Positions 55,786-63,732 of a DNA stretch of 64,000 bases are shown here, one piece after another. Below the pieces are notes generated by a model. It had not been told where the DNA came from. It did no database searches and saw nothing but the letters and a program-made list of their open reading frames with translations. Position 1 is the stretch's first letter; each line of letters starts with the position of its first letter. This DNA is from Sporolactobacillus nakayamae (GTDB taxonomy: Bacteria; Bacillota; Bacilli; Bacillales; Sporolactobacillaceae). The DNA lies in NCBI RefSeq assembly GCF_900113325.1, contig NZ_FOOY01000016.1, positions 23,479 to 87,478 of the forward strand. Direction: 5' to 3'. The position numbers were made by a program, and so were the translations under genes.

Positions 55786-55846
55786 GCCGAATTATAGAGT
55801 TCACCCAATGAATGACCGCCTGCCATATTTGCTAGTACAGGGGAAG

Positions 55847-55898
55847 ATGGAACCTCGTGTTCCAAGAATTGTTTTGGAGCACGAGGTTCCATTTTTTT
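55847..55898 (+). terminator. Strong Rho-independent terminator
   Basis: ATGGAACCTCGTGTTCCAA pairs with TTGGAGCACGAGGTTCCAT (one mismatch) and is followed by TTTTTTT. Confidence 0.92.
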
Positions 55899-56109
55899 GC
55901 TGTCTAAGAAAGCTGATTGGATGCTAAGCGATTAAAACCACGGTAATTCTTGTCGATACAATTTTATTTACTCTTATAATTGATAATTTCCTTAAGCTTT
56001 AGGGCTTATCGGGTTTTGTTGTTTAACGGGAAGTTGAATTTCTTCTGCAATGACGTGGTATTTAGCGAACATACCTGCACTGTATTTTGTGAATGGGTAT
56101 AAAATACAG

Positions 56110-56138
56110 TTGACACTTTTTAAAAAGTCTGATATAAA
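56110..56138 (+). promoter_or_regulatory. Sigma-A promoter of the aromatic aminotransferase leader
   Basis: TTGACA and TATAAA are separated by exactly 17 bp, 33 bp before the leader-peptide ATG. The gap 55899-56109 shows no other feature. Confidence 0.8.
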
Positions 56139-56170
56139 TAGAATCACCAACTCAAAGGGAGTTTTAAGTC

Positions 56171-56233
56171 ATGATCAAATCAGGCAAACTCCAATTGAAT
56201 AACTTTTATTACTACTTTGGTTTCTTTCGTTAG
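56171..56233 (+). CDS. Phe/Tyr-rich leader peptide
   Basis: A 20-codon frame with ribosome site AAAGGGAG at 56155-56162 and ATG 56171, ending at TAG 56231. The end reads NNFYYYFGFFR: seven of the last nine codons are Phe or Tyr (four Phe, three Tyr). Such runs are the hallmark of attenuation leader peptides, as in pheA. It is followed at once by a hairpin and two terminators before the araT gene. No function in itself is expected; ribosome stalling here would alter downstream RNA folding. A degenerate lipoprotein start is the main alternative. Confidence 0.6.
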   Translation: MIKSGKLQLNNFYYYFGFFR

Positions 56234-56266
56234 TGTTTGCATTCGCTTCAACAGGGTGCAAACACT
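56232..56266 (+). promoter_or_regulatory. Leader hairpin overlapping the leader-peptide stop
   Basis: AGTGTTTGCA pairs perfectly with TGCAAACACT around a 15-nt loop. It overlaps the leader stop codon, so a ribosome stalled or terminating there would prevent it from forming. Confidence 0.6.
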
Positions 56267-56324
56267 TCAGCAGAAGGTTGCATCCATGCGGAAGCCAAGG
56301 CGGTACGATTTAACTTGGAAAAAT

Positions 56325-56367
56325 AACCACATGGATTAAGAATCAATAATCCGTGTGGTTTTCATTT
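56325..56367 (+). terminator. Leader terminator T1
   Basis: AACCACATGGATTA pairs with TAATCCGTGTGGTT (one wobble) and is followed by TTCATTT. Confidence 0.8.
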
Positions 56368-56383
56368 ATCGCGAGAAATTCCG

Positions 56384-56420
56384 ATCGCCCACGGTTATTG
56401 AAGCCGTGGGTGATTTTTTT
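56384..56420 (+). terminator. Leader terminator T2, just before araT
   Basis: ATCGCCCACGG pairs with CCGTGGGTGAT (one wobble) and is followed by TTTTTT, 36 bp before the araT ATG. The GCCCACGG/CCGTGGG motif also resembles hairpins at IS200/IS605 ends, an alternative origin. Confidence 0.7.
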
Positions 56421-56455
56421 CGCACAAAAATTTTATAAAAGGCAGGTAACGAAAA

Positions 56456-57655
56456 ATGACCCACTCATTAGTTGGCAAAATGAAAACGGAATTGAACTTG
56501 CTTAAGCCTTCGGACATTCTGAAATTCGATCAGGATATTTCAGGAATCCCGGATATCATTAAATTGACACTTGGCGAACCGGATTTCAACACGCCCGAGC
56601 ATATTAAAGAAGCGGGAAAACGCAGCATTGACAATAACCGGAGCCACTATGCACCGCCTGCAGGAACACCGGGTTTAAGAAAAGCAATCAGCAATTTTCT
56701 CAAGGAAAAATATAATTTATTTTACAATCCGGATCACGAAATTCTTGTTACCGCCGGTGCGACGGAAGCGATCTACACCGTGCTCACATCGATTTTGAAT
56801 CCTGGCGATAAGGTGCTGATTCCGACACCGATTTTTCCTTTATACATTCCGGATACGATTCTAGCGAAAGCGGAACCGGTATTCATGGATACCTCATCAA
56901 ATGGTTTTGTTCTTTCGCCTGAATTACTCGAAGAAACACTTGCAAAACATGGTGACGCGGTTAAGGCGATCGTCTTCAATTTCCCGACCAACCCAACCGG
57001 TGTGACGTATCGCAGAGAAGATGTGAAGGCACTCGCAGCAATTTTGGAAAAACATGATCTTTTTGTCATTAGTGATGAGATTTACAGTGAGCTCACCTAT
57101 GGCGAACACCATGTTTCCATGGCTGAATATCTGCCGGAACAAACAATCGTGCTTAACGGTGTATCAAAATCGCATGCGATGACCGGTTGGCGAATCGGCT
57201 TCATTTGTGCACCGGCCGCGATTACGACGGAGTTGAGCAAGATTCATCAGTTCACAATTACCTCAGCGACAACGATGGCCCAGGACGCGGCTCAGGAAGC
57301 ATTTGAAAATGGAATGGATGACGGTGCGGAAATGCGTGTGGAATATGAAAAACGGCGCGATTTTGTTTATGAAGAAATGAGCAAAGCCGGCTTTGCTTGC
57401 GTGAAGCCGGAGGGCGCTTTCTATCTGTTCGCCAAAATTCCGGAAACCATGATTCAAAAAAGTCTTGATTTCTGTACGGATCTTGCATACAAGGCTAAGG
57501 TCGCTGTGATACCCGGCGGTTCTTTTGGCCCCGGTGGTGAAGGCTATATTCGAATCAGCTATGCGGCAAGTATGGAACAGTTGACGGAAGCGATGAGTCG
57601 AATCGCAAACTATGCGGCGACTATTAGTGAAGAACAAGGGAGCGTGCAGCGATGA
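56456..57655 (+). CDS. araT: Aromatic amino acid aminotransferase
   Basis: 399 residues, fold-type I. Its start (SLVGKMKTELNLLKPSDILK, then KLTLGEPDFNTPEHI) is characteristic of lactic acid bacterial AraT. PLP residues are NPTG (179-182), SDEIY (206-210) and the Schiff-base lysine 238 in GVSKSHAMTGWRIGF. It should transaminate Phe, Tyr and Trp to their keto acids. Its stop overlaps the dehydrogenase start by 4 bp (ATGA), so they are translated together. It is preceded by a leader with an aromatic-rich peptide and terminators. Confidence 0.85.
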   Translation: MTHSLVGKMKTELNLLKPSDILKFDQDISGIPDIIKLTLGEPDFNTPEHIKEAGKRSIDNNRSHYAPPAGTPGLRKAISNFLKEKYNLFYNPDHEILVTAGATEAIYTVLTSILNPGDKVLIPTPIFPLYIPDTILAKAEPVFMDTSSNGFVLSPELLEETLAKHGDAVKAIVFNFPTNPTGVTYRREDVKALAAILEKHDLFVISDEIYSELTYGEHHVSMAEYLPEQTIVLNGVSKSHAMTGWRIGFICAPAAITTELSKIHQFTITSATTMAQDAAQEAFENGMDDGAEMRVEYEKRRDFVYEEMSKAGFACVKPEGAFYLFAKIPETMIQKSLDFCTDLAYKAKVAVIPGGSFGPGGEGYIRISYAASMEQLTEAMSRIANYAATISEEQGSVQR

Positions 57656-58659
57656 AAGTGATTATGTTCAGTGTACGAGACGATGAGGAAGCAGCAATTA
57701 GGAATTGGGAAAAGAAAACCGGTGTTCACGTCGACATTAACGATTTGGAACTGGATGCGGAAACCGTGCAGAGGGTCAAGGGTTATGATGGCATCGTCAT
57801 TCAGCAGCGTAATCGTATTAGTGATCCGGTGATCTATGAGACTCTGGAAAAATTCGGCTTGAAGCAGCTCACATCACGAACCGCGGGTTTTGATATGGTT
57901 GATCTTGAACAGGCGACGGCGCATGGTTTGGCTGTGACGAATGTTCCGGCCTACTCGCCGAATTCTGTTGCAGAATTGGCCGTAACGCAGACGATGCGGC
58001 TGATCCGCAATCTGCCGCTGTTCGACGCGCGAGGTGCCGAACAGGATTTTCGATGGGCAGGACTTCAAGCACGGGAAATCCGCTCACTGACTGTCGGCGT
58101 TATTGGTGCCGGACGAATCGGCGGAACGGTTGCCCGCCTGTTTAAAGGGCTTGGCGCGACAGTGATCGCAAATGATATCGTTGAACGTGATGATTTGCGT
58201 GACGTGCTCAACTATGTTTCAAAAGAAGAACTTTTGAAGACAGCGGATGTTGTAACGCTGCATGTTCCGCTGATGGAATCAACCACCCATTTGATTGACG
58301 CGGATGCACTTGCGTTAATGAAGCGCGACGCGTTCCTTGTGAATGCATCACGCGGACCAGTCGTTGACACAGATGCTTTGATTGCGGCGTTGACTAATAA
58401 AAAAGTTGCCGGAGCTGCGCTAGATACATTAGACGGCGAAGAACACTTCTTCAATCAGGATTTGCGTGGCAAGGATATTCCAAGCAAGCAGCTGAAAACA
58501 CTGCGCGCGATGCCAAATGTATTAATTACGCCGCACATCGGTTTTTACACAAATCTAGCGGTGCAGAATATGGTTGAAATCAGCTTGAATGATGTGCTCG
58601 CAATTTTGAAAACAGGTCGGAGCGAGCATCAAGTTAACAAAGTGGCTGTTGAAAGCTAA
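57652..58659 (+). CDS. D-2-hydroxyacid dehydrogenase (D-LDH family)
   Basis: 335 residues with GAGRIGGT (152-159) for NAD binding and the catalytic triad equivalents Arg234 (SRGP), Glu263 (DGEEHFF) and His295 (PHIGFYT), positions that match D-lactate dehydrogenases. Located directly behind araT, it probably reduces phenylpyruvate or hydroxyphenylpyruvate to D-phenyllactate-type products, as D-2-hydroxyacid dehydrogenases of lactobacilli do. Activity on pyruvate is also possible. ATG 57652 overlaps the araT stop. Confidence 0.85.
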   Translation: MKVIMFSVRDDEEAAIRNWEKKTGVHVDINDLELDAETVQRVKGYDGIVIQQRNRISDPVIYETLEKFGLKQLTSRTAGFDMVDLEQATAHGLAVTNVPAYSPNSVAELAVTQTMRLIRNLPLFDARGAEQDFRWAGLQAREIRSLTVGVIGAGRIGGTVARLFKGLGATVIANDIVERDDLRDVLNYVSKEELLKTADVVTLHVPLMESTTHLIDADALALMKRDAFLVNASRGPVVDTDALIAALTNKKVAGAALDTLDGEEHFFNQDLRGKDIPSKQLKTLRAMPNVLITPHIGFYTNLAVQNMVEISLNDVLAILKTGRSEHQVNKVAVES

Positions 58660-58674
58660 AAAGAAGGTCAGCTC

Positions 58675-59139
58675 ATGGAGATTGTACAAACAAAGGATGC
58701 CGCACTGATCGCCAGGCTGAATGAACCAGTTCAAGCCTTACATGCCGAGCTGTATCCTGAGTACTTTAAGCCGTATCGTTTTAATGAAATTCGTCAATGG
58801 TATGAAAGGGTCATCGCCAGTGATCCTGATTCAACGTTCTTAGTGATTGAAGATGAAGGTCAAATCGCAGGCTATGCTTGGATTCAAGCTTTGAGTCGAA
58901 AAGAAAATCCGTTTATGATAGCTCGAACTGCACTCGAGATTCATCAATTCTGCATCATGCGAACCGAACGCAGAAAGGGTTATGGGACTTTTTTGATGAG
59001 CTACATTTGTCAAATGGCCAAAAACAAAGGGATAAATGAGATTGATCTTGATTACTGGGCGGACAACGAAGCAGCAGAGCTATTTTATAGGAAGCAAGAT
59101 TTCAAGGTATACAGAAAAGCTGCTCATCGGATCGTGTAA
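58675..59139 (+). CDS. GNAT N-acetyltransferase in the araT operon
   Basis: 154 residues with the GNAT loop MRTERRKGYGTFLMSYICQM and a late LFYRKQDFKVYRK. ATG 58675 lies 15 bp after the dehydrogenase stop, near AGGTCAGC. Probably co-transcribed with araT; it might acetylate an aromatic amine or amino acid, but no direct evidence exists. Confidence 0.8.
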   Translation: MEIVQTKDAALIARLNEPVQALHAELYPEYFKPYRFNEIRQWYERVIASDPDSTFLVIEDEGQIAGYAWIQALSRKENPFMIARTALEIHQFCIMRTERRKGYGTFLMSYICQMAKNKGINEIDLDYWADNEAAELFYRKQDFKVYRKAAHRIV

Positions 59140-59174
59140 ACAAACAACAACTATTTAAGTGAAGGAAAAATGCG

Positions 59175-59204
59175 TCACGCAGATCATATACTGCGTGATT
59201 TTTG
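59175..59204 (+). terminator. Terminator of the araT operon
   Basis: TCACGCAG pairs with CTGCGTGA and is followed by TTTTTG. Confidence 0.85.
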
Positions 59205-59386
59205 TATTCGAAAAGATCTTCATGTCTATCCTATAGTTCTGGATTTTTTCCGGATTAAATGCCGAGTTTCCCGGATTGAGTCCCAGTATGACGTTATAAA
59301 TCGTTTTAAACTTTTATGCTTCACAGTTCGTCAACTATGCACTAGATTTGAACAATTTTTTTCATCAGAATTGGATTCACAGCATT

Positions 59387-59402
59387 AGATCCAATTGGAT
59401 CT
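59387..59402. promoter_or_regulatory. Perfect 16-bp palindrome, candidate MocR operator
   Basis: AGATCCAATTGGATCT lies about 70 bp before the MocR gene. An extra AATTGGAT copy at 59369-59376 makes a direct repeat, the arrangement many MocR proteins bind. Confidence 0.5.
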
Positions 59403-59472
59403 TTTCGGAGGACATTGGTATGGATATGATAAGAATAATCACTTTTCATACTTAATAAAAAAGGAGGCAGCT

Positions 59473-60975
59473 ATGAGACTGGAGATTAACCGAGAGGATC
59501 CGATGCCTGTCTATTTGCAAATGGCGAATCGAATTAAGGAACAAATACTGTCGGGAATTCTTCCGGAAGGCTTTGTTTTACCGCCTGAACGAAAGATGGC
59601 GGATGATCATCACGTTAGCCGAACAACTGTCATCAAGGCTTATGAAGAACTCAAAGCATTGGGGCTCGTGATGTCCAGAGTTGGACAAGGGACTGTGGTC
59701 ACTGAAAGGAAACTTCCTGCAACGAATGGATCGGAACCGCTTATTTTTCCGATGTCTTGGTATCCGCTCTTCGATAAAAAAATCACCAATGTTAGCGATA
59801 CGGTGAGTGAGATCATGTATATCGGCAATCAAGGCAATATGATTTCTCTTGCGGCAGGTATCGGCGATCCGAGTTTGTATCCAGTCGATGAGCTTCGAGA
59901 AATTCAAAATGAGCTGCCGATCGACAGTGATCATCTGAATTTATGTCCTGTTGAAGGTTACTATCCGCTCCGCAAAAGTATTGCCCAATTGATGGGTTCT
60001 CGCAACTTATCCGTTACTGCAAAAGAAACAATGATCGTGACCGGATCGATGCAGGGCATTGATTTCGCGGCGCGAACATTCTTGTCTCCCGGTGATGCGG
60101 TTATTGTTGAAGAACCAACTTTTTTGCAGGCGATTCAATGCTTTAGGGCAACAGGCGCAAGGATTATTGGCATTCCTATGGATGAGGAAGGTATTCGGCT
60201 AGACATCCTCGAGGCACAGTTGGCACGGTATAAGCCTAAACTTATCTATACAATCCCTAATTTTCATAATCCAACGGGTGTTTCGATGAGCATGGAACGA
60301 AGAATGGGGCTGCTGAAATTGGCGTATCATTTTCAAGTGCCGATTCTTGAGGATGATCCTTATGGAGATATTGCGTTTGATCAAGAAAAATTGACGCCGC
60401 TTAAAGCACTTGATCCGTATGGATATGTGATCTATCTCAGTACCTTATCGAAGGTTCTTTTTCCAGGCTTAAGGATCGGCTGGGTTGTTGCGCCGGAGCC
60501 AGTCATGAAAAAATTTGTGCTGCTCAAGCAGATTACCGATTTGCATGTGAATACGGATAGTCAGATCTTGATTAACCGATATCTCAGAAAAGGACTTTAT
60601 GAACCACATCTCAAAAAGATTCTGCCGATCTATAAAAAGAAAAGGGACGTTGCTATTAAAGTGCTTAACGAAGAAAAGGGACTCGTTCATTTTGAACCTC
60701 CCGAAGGCGGCTTTTACTTATGGTGCCGAATTCCTTACTCTGTACCGCAAAAGAAATTACTTGCGTTATGCGCGGATCAAGGAATGATCTATACGCCGGG
60801 AACGGTGTTTTTCCCTCAAGAAAGCGATGGGGAGCACTGGCTGCGATTGAATTACACCTATGAGACGATAGAACGCTTGACTGAAGGGCTGAACCTGCTC
60901 ATTAAGGCGATAAAGAAGCTAAGTGTGCAGAATGAGCCATCAGATAAGGAAACCGGCGTACGCCCAATCGTTTAA
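59473..60975 (+). CDS. MocR-type regulator/aminotransferase
   Basis: 500 residues from ATG 59473 after AAAAGGAGG. N-terminal GntR winged helix (MRLEINREDPMPVYLQMANR, LPPERKMADDHHVSRTTVIK) fused to an aminotransferase domain with VTGSMQGIDFAARTF, IPNFHNPTG, EDDPYGDIAF and PLP-lysine STLSKVLFPGLRIGW. It lies 18 bp upstream of a free-standing aminotransferase of similar sequence and probably controls it. The regulatory ligand may be PLP or an amino acid. Confidence 0.88.
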   Translation: MRLEINREDPMPVYLQMANRIKEQILSGILPEGFVLPPERKMADDHHVSRTTVIKAYEELKALGLVMSRVGQGTVVTERKLPATNGSEPLIFPMSWYPLFDKKITNVSDTVSEIMYIGNQGNMISLAAGIGDPSLYPVDELREIQNELPIDSDHLNLCPVEGYYPLRKSIAQLMGSRNLSVTAKETMIVTGSMQGIDFAARTFLSPGDAVIVEEPTFLQAIQCFRATGARIIGIPMDEEGIRLDILEAQLARYKPKLIYTIPNFHNPTGVSMSMERRMGLLKLAYHFQVPILEDDPYGDIAFDQEKLTPLKALDPYGYVIYLSTLSKVLFPGLRIGWVVAPEPVMKKFVLLKQITDLHVNTDSQILINRYLRKGLYEPHLKKILPIYKKKRDVAIKVLNEEKGLVHFEPPEGGFYLWCRIPYSVPQKKLLALCADQGMIYTPGTVFFPQESDGEHWLRLNYTYETIERLTEGLNLLIKAIKKLSVQNEPSDKETGVRPIV

Positions 60976-60993
60976 AAAAGAGAGGAAGATCCC

Positions 60994-62187
60994 ATGATGA
61001 AACTTAACTTTTCAGAATGCGCGAGAAGCGTATCCAATTCAGCAACACGAGAAATATTAAAAGTAACAGAGCAGCCTGAAATTATTTCCTTCGCAGGTGG
61101 GCTTCCGGCGCCTGAGTTATTTCCGGTAGCAGGTATTAAAGCAGCCTGTGAGGCGGTGCTCGATGAAGCAGGGGAACAAGCGCTTCAGTACAGTACAACT
61201 GAAGGTTATCTTCCGCTGCGTGAGGCTATTGCCGAGCGGATGCGTACTCTTGGAATCGTCACGACTCCGGAACATTTGCTTGTTCTCACGGGATCTCAGC
61301 AAGGGCTTGATTTGACTGGTAAGCTGTTTCTGGACAAAGGAGATGTTGTGATCTGCGAGAGCCCCACTTACCTTGCGGCGATCAATGCGTTTAAGGCGTA
61401 CAGCCCGCGATTTGTCGAAGTGCCGATGGACGATGGCGGTATGAGAATGGATGAACTCGAGCTGGCGCTCCAAGCGAATCCAAATGCTAAATTCATTTAC
61501 ACAATCCCTGACTTTCAGAATCCGACCGGACGAACGATGAAGCTTGAGCGACGAAAAAAGCTGGTCGAACTCGCGAATCAATACAACATTGTGATATTAG
61601 AAGATAATCCGTACGGTGCGATTCGTTTTGTCGGGAAGGATCTGCCACCTGTAAAACATTTCGATACCGAGGGCAGAGTGATCTATTTGAGCACCTTCTC
61701 AAAGATCTTCGCTCCTGGCCTGCGTCTGGGATGGATCTGTGCTGATGAATCCATTCTTAACAAATACGTTGCGTTCAAGCAAGCGACCGACCTGCATACA
61801 GATAGCTTTGCGCAAAGAGTCACGGCAAAATACATGGAGCTGTTTGATCTGGAGGAGCATATTCAAAAAATTAAGGGTGTCTACCGCGCGCGTCGGGAAA
61901 AAATGATGGAATGCATTGATGCGTTTTTTCCAAAACAACTCAAGCACAGTGCTCCCGAAGGCGGACTGTTCATTTGGGTGGAGCTTCCTGAAGAGATTAA
62001 CGTCCAAAATTTATTTAAGAAGTGTTTGGACAACAAGGTTGCCTTCGTGCCGGGGGATTCGTTCTTCCCAAATGATGCAAAGATCAACGCATTCAGATTG
62101 AACTACTCGAACATGTCTGAAGAAAAAATTGTTGAGGGCATGAAGCGGATCGGAAACGTTTTAAATGAAACGTTGATGCTCGTGTGA
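60994..62187 (+). CDS. PLP-dependent aminotransferase (LysN/2-aminoadipate type)
   Basis: 397 residues. It shows ISFAGGLPAPELFPV, LTGSQQGLDLTGKLFL, TIPDFQNPTGRTM, EDNPYGAIRF and the PLP lysine in STFSKIFAPGLRLGW, the pattern of LysN or branched-chain/2-aminoadipate aminotransferases. It resembles the C-terminal domain of the MocR protein 18 bp upstream, suggesting a duplicated pair. ATG 60994 follows AGAGAGGA. Substrate not certain; aromatic or branched-chain amino acids are likely. Confidence 0.88.
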   Translation: MMKLNFSECARSVSNSATREILKVTEQPEIISFAGGLPAPELFPVAGIKAACEAVLDEAGEQALQYSTTEGYLPLREAIAERMRTLGIVTTPEHLLVLTGSQQGLDLTGKLFLDKGDVVICESPTYLAAINAFKAYSPRFVEVPMDDGGMRMDELELALQANPNAKFIYTIPDFQNPTGRTMKLERRKKLVELANQYNIVILEDNPYGAIRFVGKDLPPVKHFDTEGRVIYLSTFSKIFAPGLRLGWICADESILNKYVAFKQATDLHTDSFAQRVTAKYMELFDLEEHIQKIKGVYRARREKMMECIDAFFPKQLKHSAPEGGLFIWVELPEEINVQNLFKKCLDNKVAFVPGDSFFPNDAKINAFRLNYSNMSEEKIVEGMKRIGNVLNETLMLV

Positions 62188-62190
62188 ACG

Positions 62191-62237
62191 AAAAAACAGC
62201 TCTTCTGCGGATCGTACCGCCTGAGAGCTGTTTTTTT
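62191..62237. terminator. Bidirectional terminator between aminotransferase and bioY
   Basis: AAAAAACAGCTCT pairs with AGAGCTGTTTTTTT with a nested GCGG/CCGC stem; A- and T-runs on both sides serve both convergent genes. Confidence 0.88.
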
Positions 62238-62245
62238 ACGCTTAG

Positions 62246-62812
62246 TTAAGCTGTTGTTTGCTGATTTCCGGATTTCAATAGTCCAAATTTGGTCAGGCGC
62301 TGGCGAACCTGAATGCCGACAACGCTGGCGATGACTGCTTTAACCACACCCACAATGAGGAATGGATAAACACCGGCAGCCAATGACTTCGCCCAAGAAA
62401 GGTCGAGGACATATTTCAATTGGATCGTGCCGATTGCTAAGGTGATGAACATGCCGACAATGTTGGCGATGATCGCCATTGGTGTAGTGAATTTCGTGTA
62501 TTCGAGAATCAATCCGGTAACAAGTGCGGCAACGATAAATCCGGTAATATAACCTCCGGATGGCCCAAGAATAACGCCGAATCCGCCGCTCATTCCTGCG
62601 AAAACAGGAAGGCCGATGGCACCGAGTCCGGCGTAAACAATCATTGATACTGTGCCATATCTGCTTCCGAGAACAGTGGCGGTAAGTCCAACAGCCAGCG
62701 TCTGACCGCTTATCGGAATAATGGGTAACGGAATGGTGATCTGCGCGAGAATAGCAGTAATTGCCGCAAATAGTGCGCATAAAATTAGGTTCTTTAATCG
62801 TGTATGATTCAT
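62246..62812 (-). CDS. bioY: Biotin transporter BioY
   Basis: 188 residues with about six helices and the BioY motifs AQITIPLPIIPISGQTLAVG, GLPVFAGMSGGFGVILGPSG and GYITGFIVAALV. BioY is the substrate-binding (S) component of ECF biotin transporters. ATG 62812 follows AAGGAG; the frame extends upstream over an operator. A BirA-like operator precedes it, so biotin should repress it. Confidence 0.93.
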   Translation of the reverse strand: MNHTRLKNLILCALFAAITAILAQITIPLPIIPISGQTLAVGLTATVLGSRYGTVSMIVYAGLGAIGLPVFAGMSGGFGVILGPSGGYITGFIVAALVTGLILEYTKFTTPMAIIANIVGMFITLAIGTIQLKYVLDLSWAKSLAAGVYPFLIVGVVKAVIASVVGIQVRQRLTKFGLLKSGNQQTTA

Positions 62813-62835
62813 AATGAATAAGCTCCTTCGTTTAT

Positions 62836-62866
62836 ATGTTAACCCAAGCGAATAATAGGTTAACAT
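62836..62866 (-). promoter_or_regulatory. BirA-like biotin operator
   Basis: ATGTTAACC-N13-GGTTAACAT is a perfect dyad matching the TGTTAACC half-sites bound by BirA in Firmicutes, 24 bp upstream of bioY. Confidence 0.85.
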
Positions 62867-62952
62867 ACATGGAGGCTAATTACTATATTTTTTTATTAAA
62901 TCGCAGGTGTATTGATTTCAGAATTAAAATACAGATGCACACCAATAAGCCA

Positions 62953-62984
62953 AAATAAAAACCCAACTCTTTTTAGAGGGGGCT
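62953..62984 (-). terminator. Terminator of the XRE-cupin gene
   Basis: On the minus strand CCCCCTCT pairs with AGAGTTGGG around AAAA and is followed by TTTTTATTTT. Confidence 0.75.
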
Positions 62985-62987
62985 TCA

Positions 62988-63557
62988 CTACATGGAATGA
63001 TAGGATATAACAAAATGCAGGATGGCTAGTGTTGAAGAAGGGTTAATGTATTTATGATCCAGATCGCCTTTGAATTTAATCGAATCATACGCGTTTAGAT
63101 GATACGTTTCACCGCCCACTTCCAATTCCAATTCGCCGGACATGACAGTGACGTATTCGTTTACGCCAAATTGATGTGCGGAGGATGGATACTCGGCATT
63201 CGGCTGAAGGTAACCGCGATATAATTCATAGAGTCCATGCGATTGGAAGAGGGGTTCGGCAACAAAAATCTTATCTGAGCTGGCTAGCTTCATGCTGTCT
63301 TCTTTGCGCGCGATTGACACATCGGACTCTATAGACAGAAGCGCACTGACCGGGATATTCAACCCGTTCGCAATCTTCCAAATGACGGATAGGGTTGGGT
63401 TGCCGTCACCGCGCTCAACGTTCATGAGTGTAAGTTTGCTGATACCGATCTTGGTCGCCAAATGCTCAAGGCTCATGCCTCGGCTTGTCCGAAATTGGCG
63501 CAGATTGGCTCCAATTCGCTTACCGGCATTGCCGTCTTCCCAAGGGTTGTTCTGCAA
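62988..63557 (-). CDS. XRE-cupin transcription regulator
   Basis: 189 residues from TTG 63557, nine bases after AAGGAG (the ATG at 63566 directly abuts the ribosome site). An N-terminal XRE helix-turn-helix (FRTSRGMSLEHLATKIGISK) is followed by a small-molecule-binding cupin domain with YPSSAHQFGVNEYVTVMSGE and FKGDLDHKYINPS. Such proteins sense metabolites or metals and control transport or catabolic genes. It lies upstream of bioY, but its own terminator and the BirA site separate them. Confidence 0.85.
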   Translation of the reverse strand: MQNNPWEDGNAGKRIGANLRQFRTSRGMSLEHLATKIGISKLTLMNVERGDGNPTLSVIWKIANGLNIPVSALLSIESDVSIARKEDSMKLASSDKIFVAEPLFQSHGLYELYRGYLQPNAEYPSSAHQFGVNEYVTVMSGELELEVGGETYHLNAYDSIKFKGDLDHKYINPSSTLAILHFVISYHSM

Positions 63558-63620
63558 GACTATCATCTCCTTGGTACATTTTAATATACAAAAGATAAAT
63601 TAATATATACTTGATTTCCT

Positions 63621-63658
63621 GCGTCCTTACTCGTGACTTCAGTCATGAGTAAGGACGC
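63621..63658. other. Long hairpin upstream of the second tnpB gene
   Basis: GCGTCCTTACTCGTGACT pairs with AGTCATGAGTAAGGACGC around TC, 18 bp with one wobble. It could be the left-end hairpin of an IS200/IS605-like element or a terminator. Confidence 0.7.
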
Positions 63659-63732
63659 CCTTCTTTTGTAAAAAAACGAACATTTGTGCTATATTTAAGG
63701 TAACCATTTTTTACAAAAAAGGAGGAACGGCT

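Noticed and set aside
56190..56340. Lipoprotein signal peptide (LLLLWFLSLVFAFASTGC) in another frame of the leader
   Set aside because: That frame has no start codon or ribosome site of its own; kept only as the alternative (decayed lipoprotein gene) to the leader-peptide reading.
59170..59388. 72-residue frame downstream of the araT operon
   Set aside because: It spans the operon terminator and the MocR control region and lacks a ribosome site.
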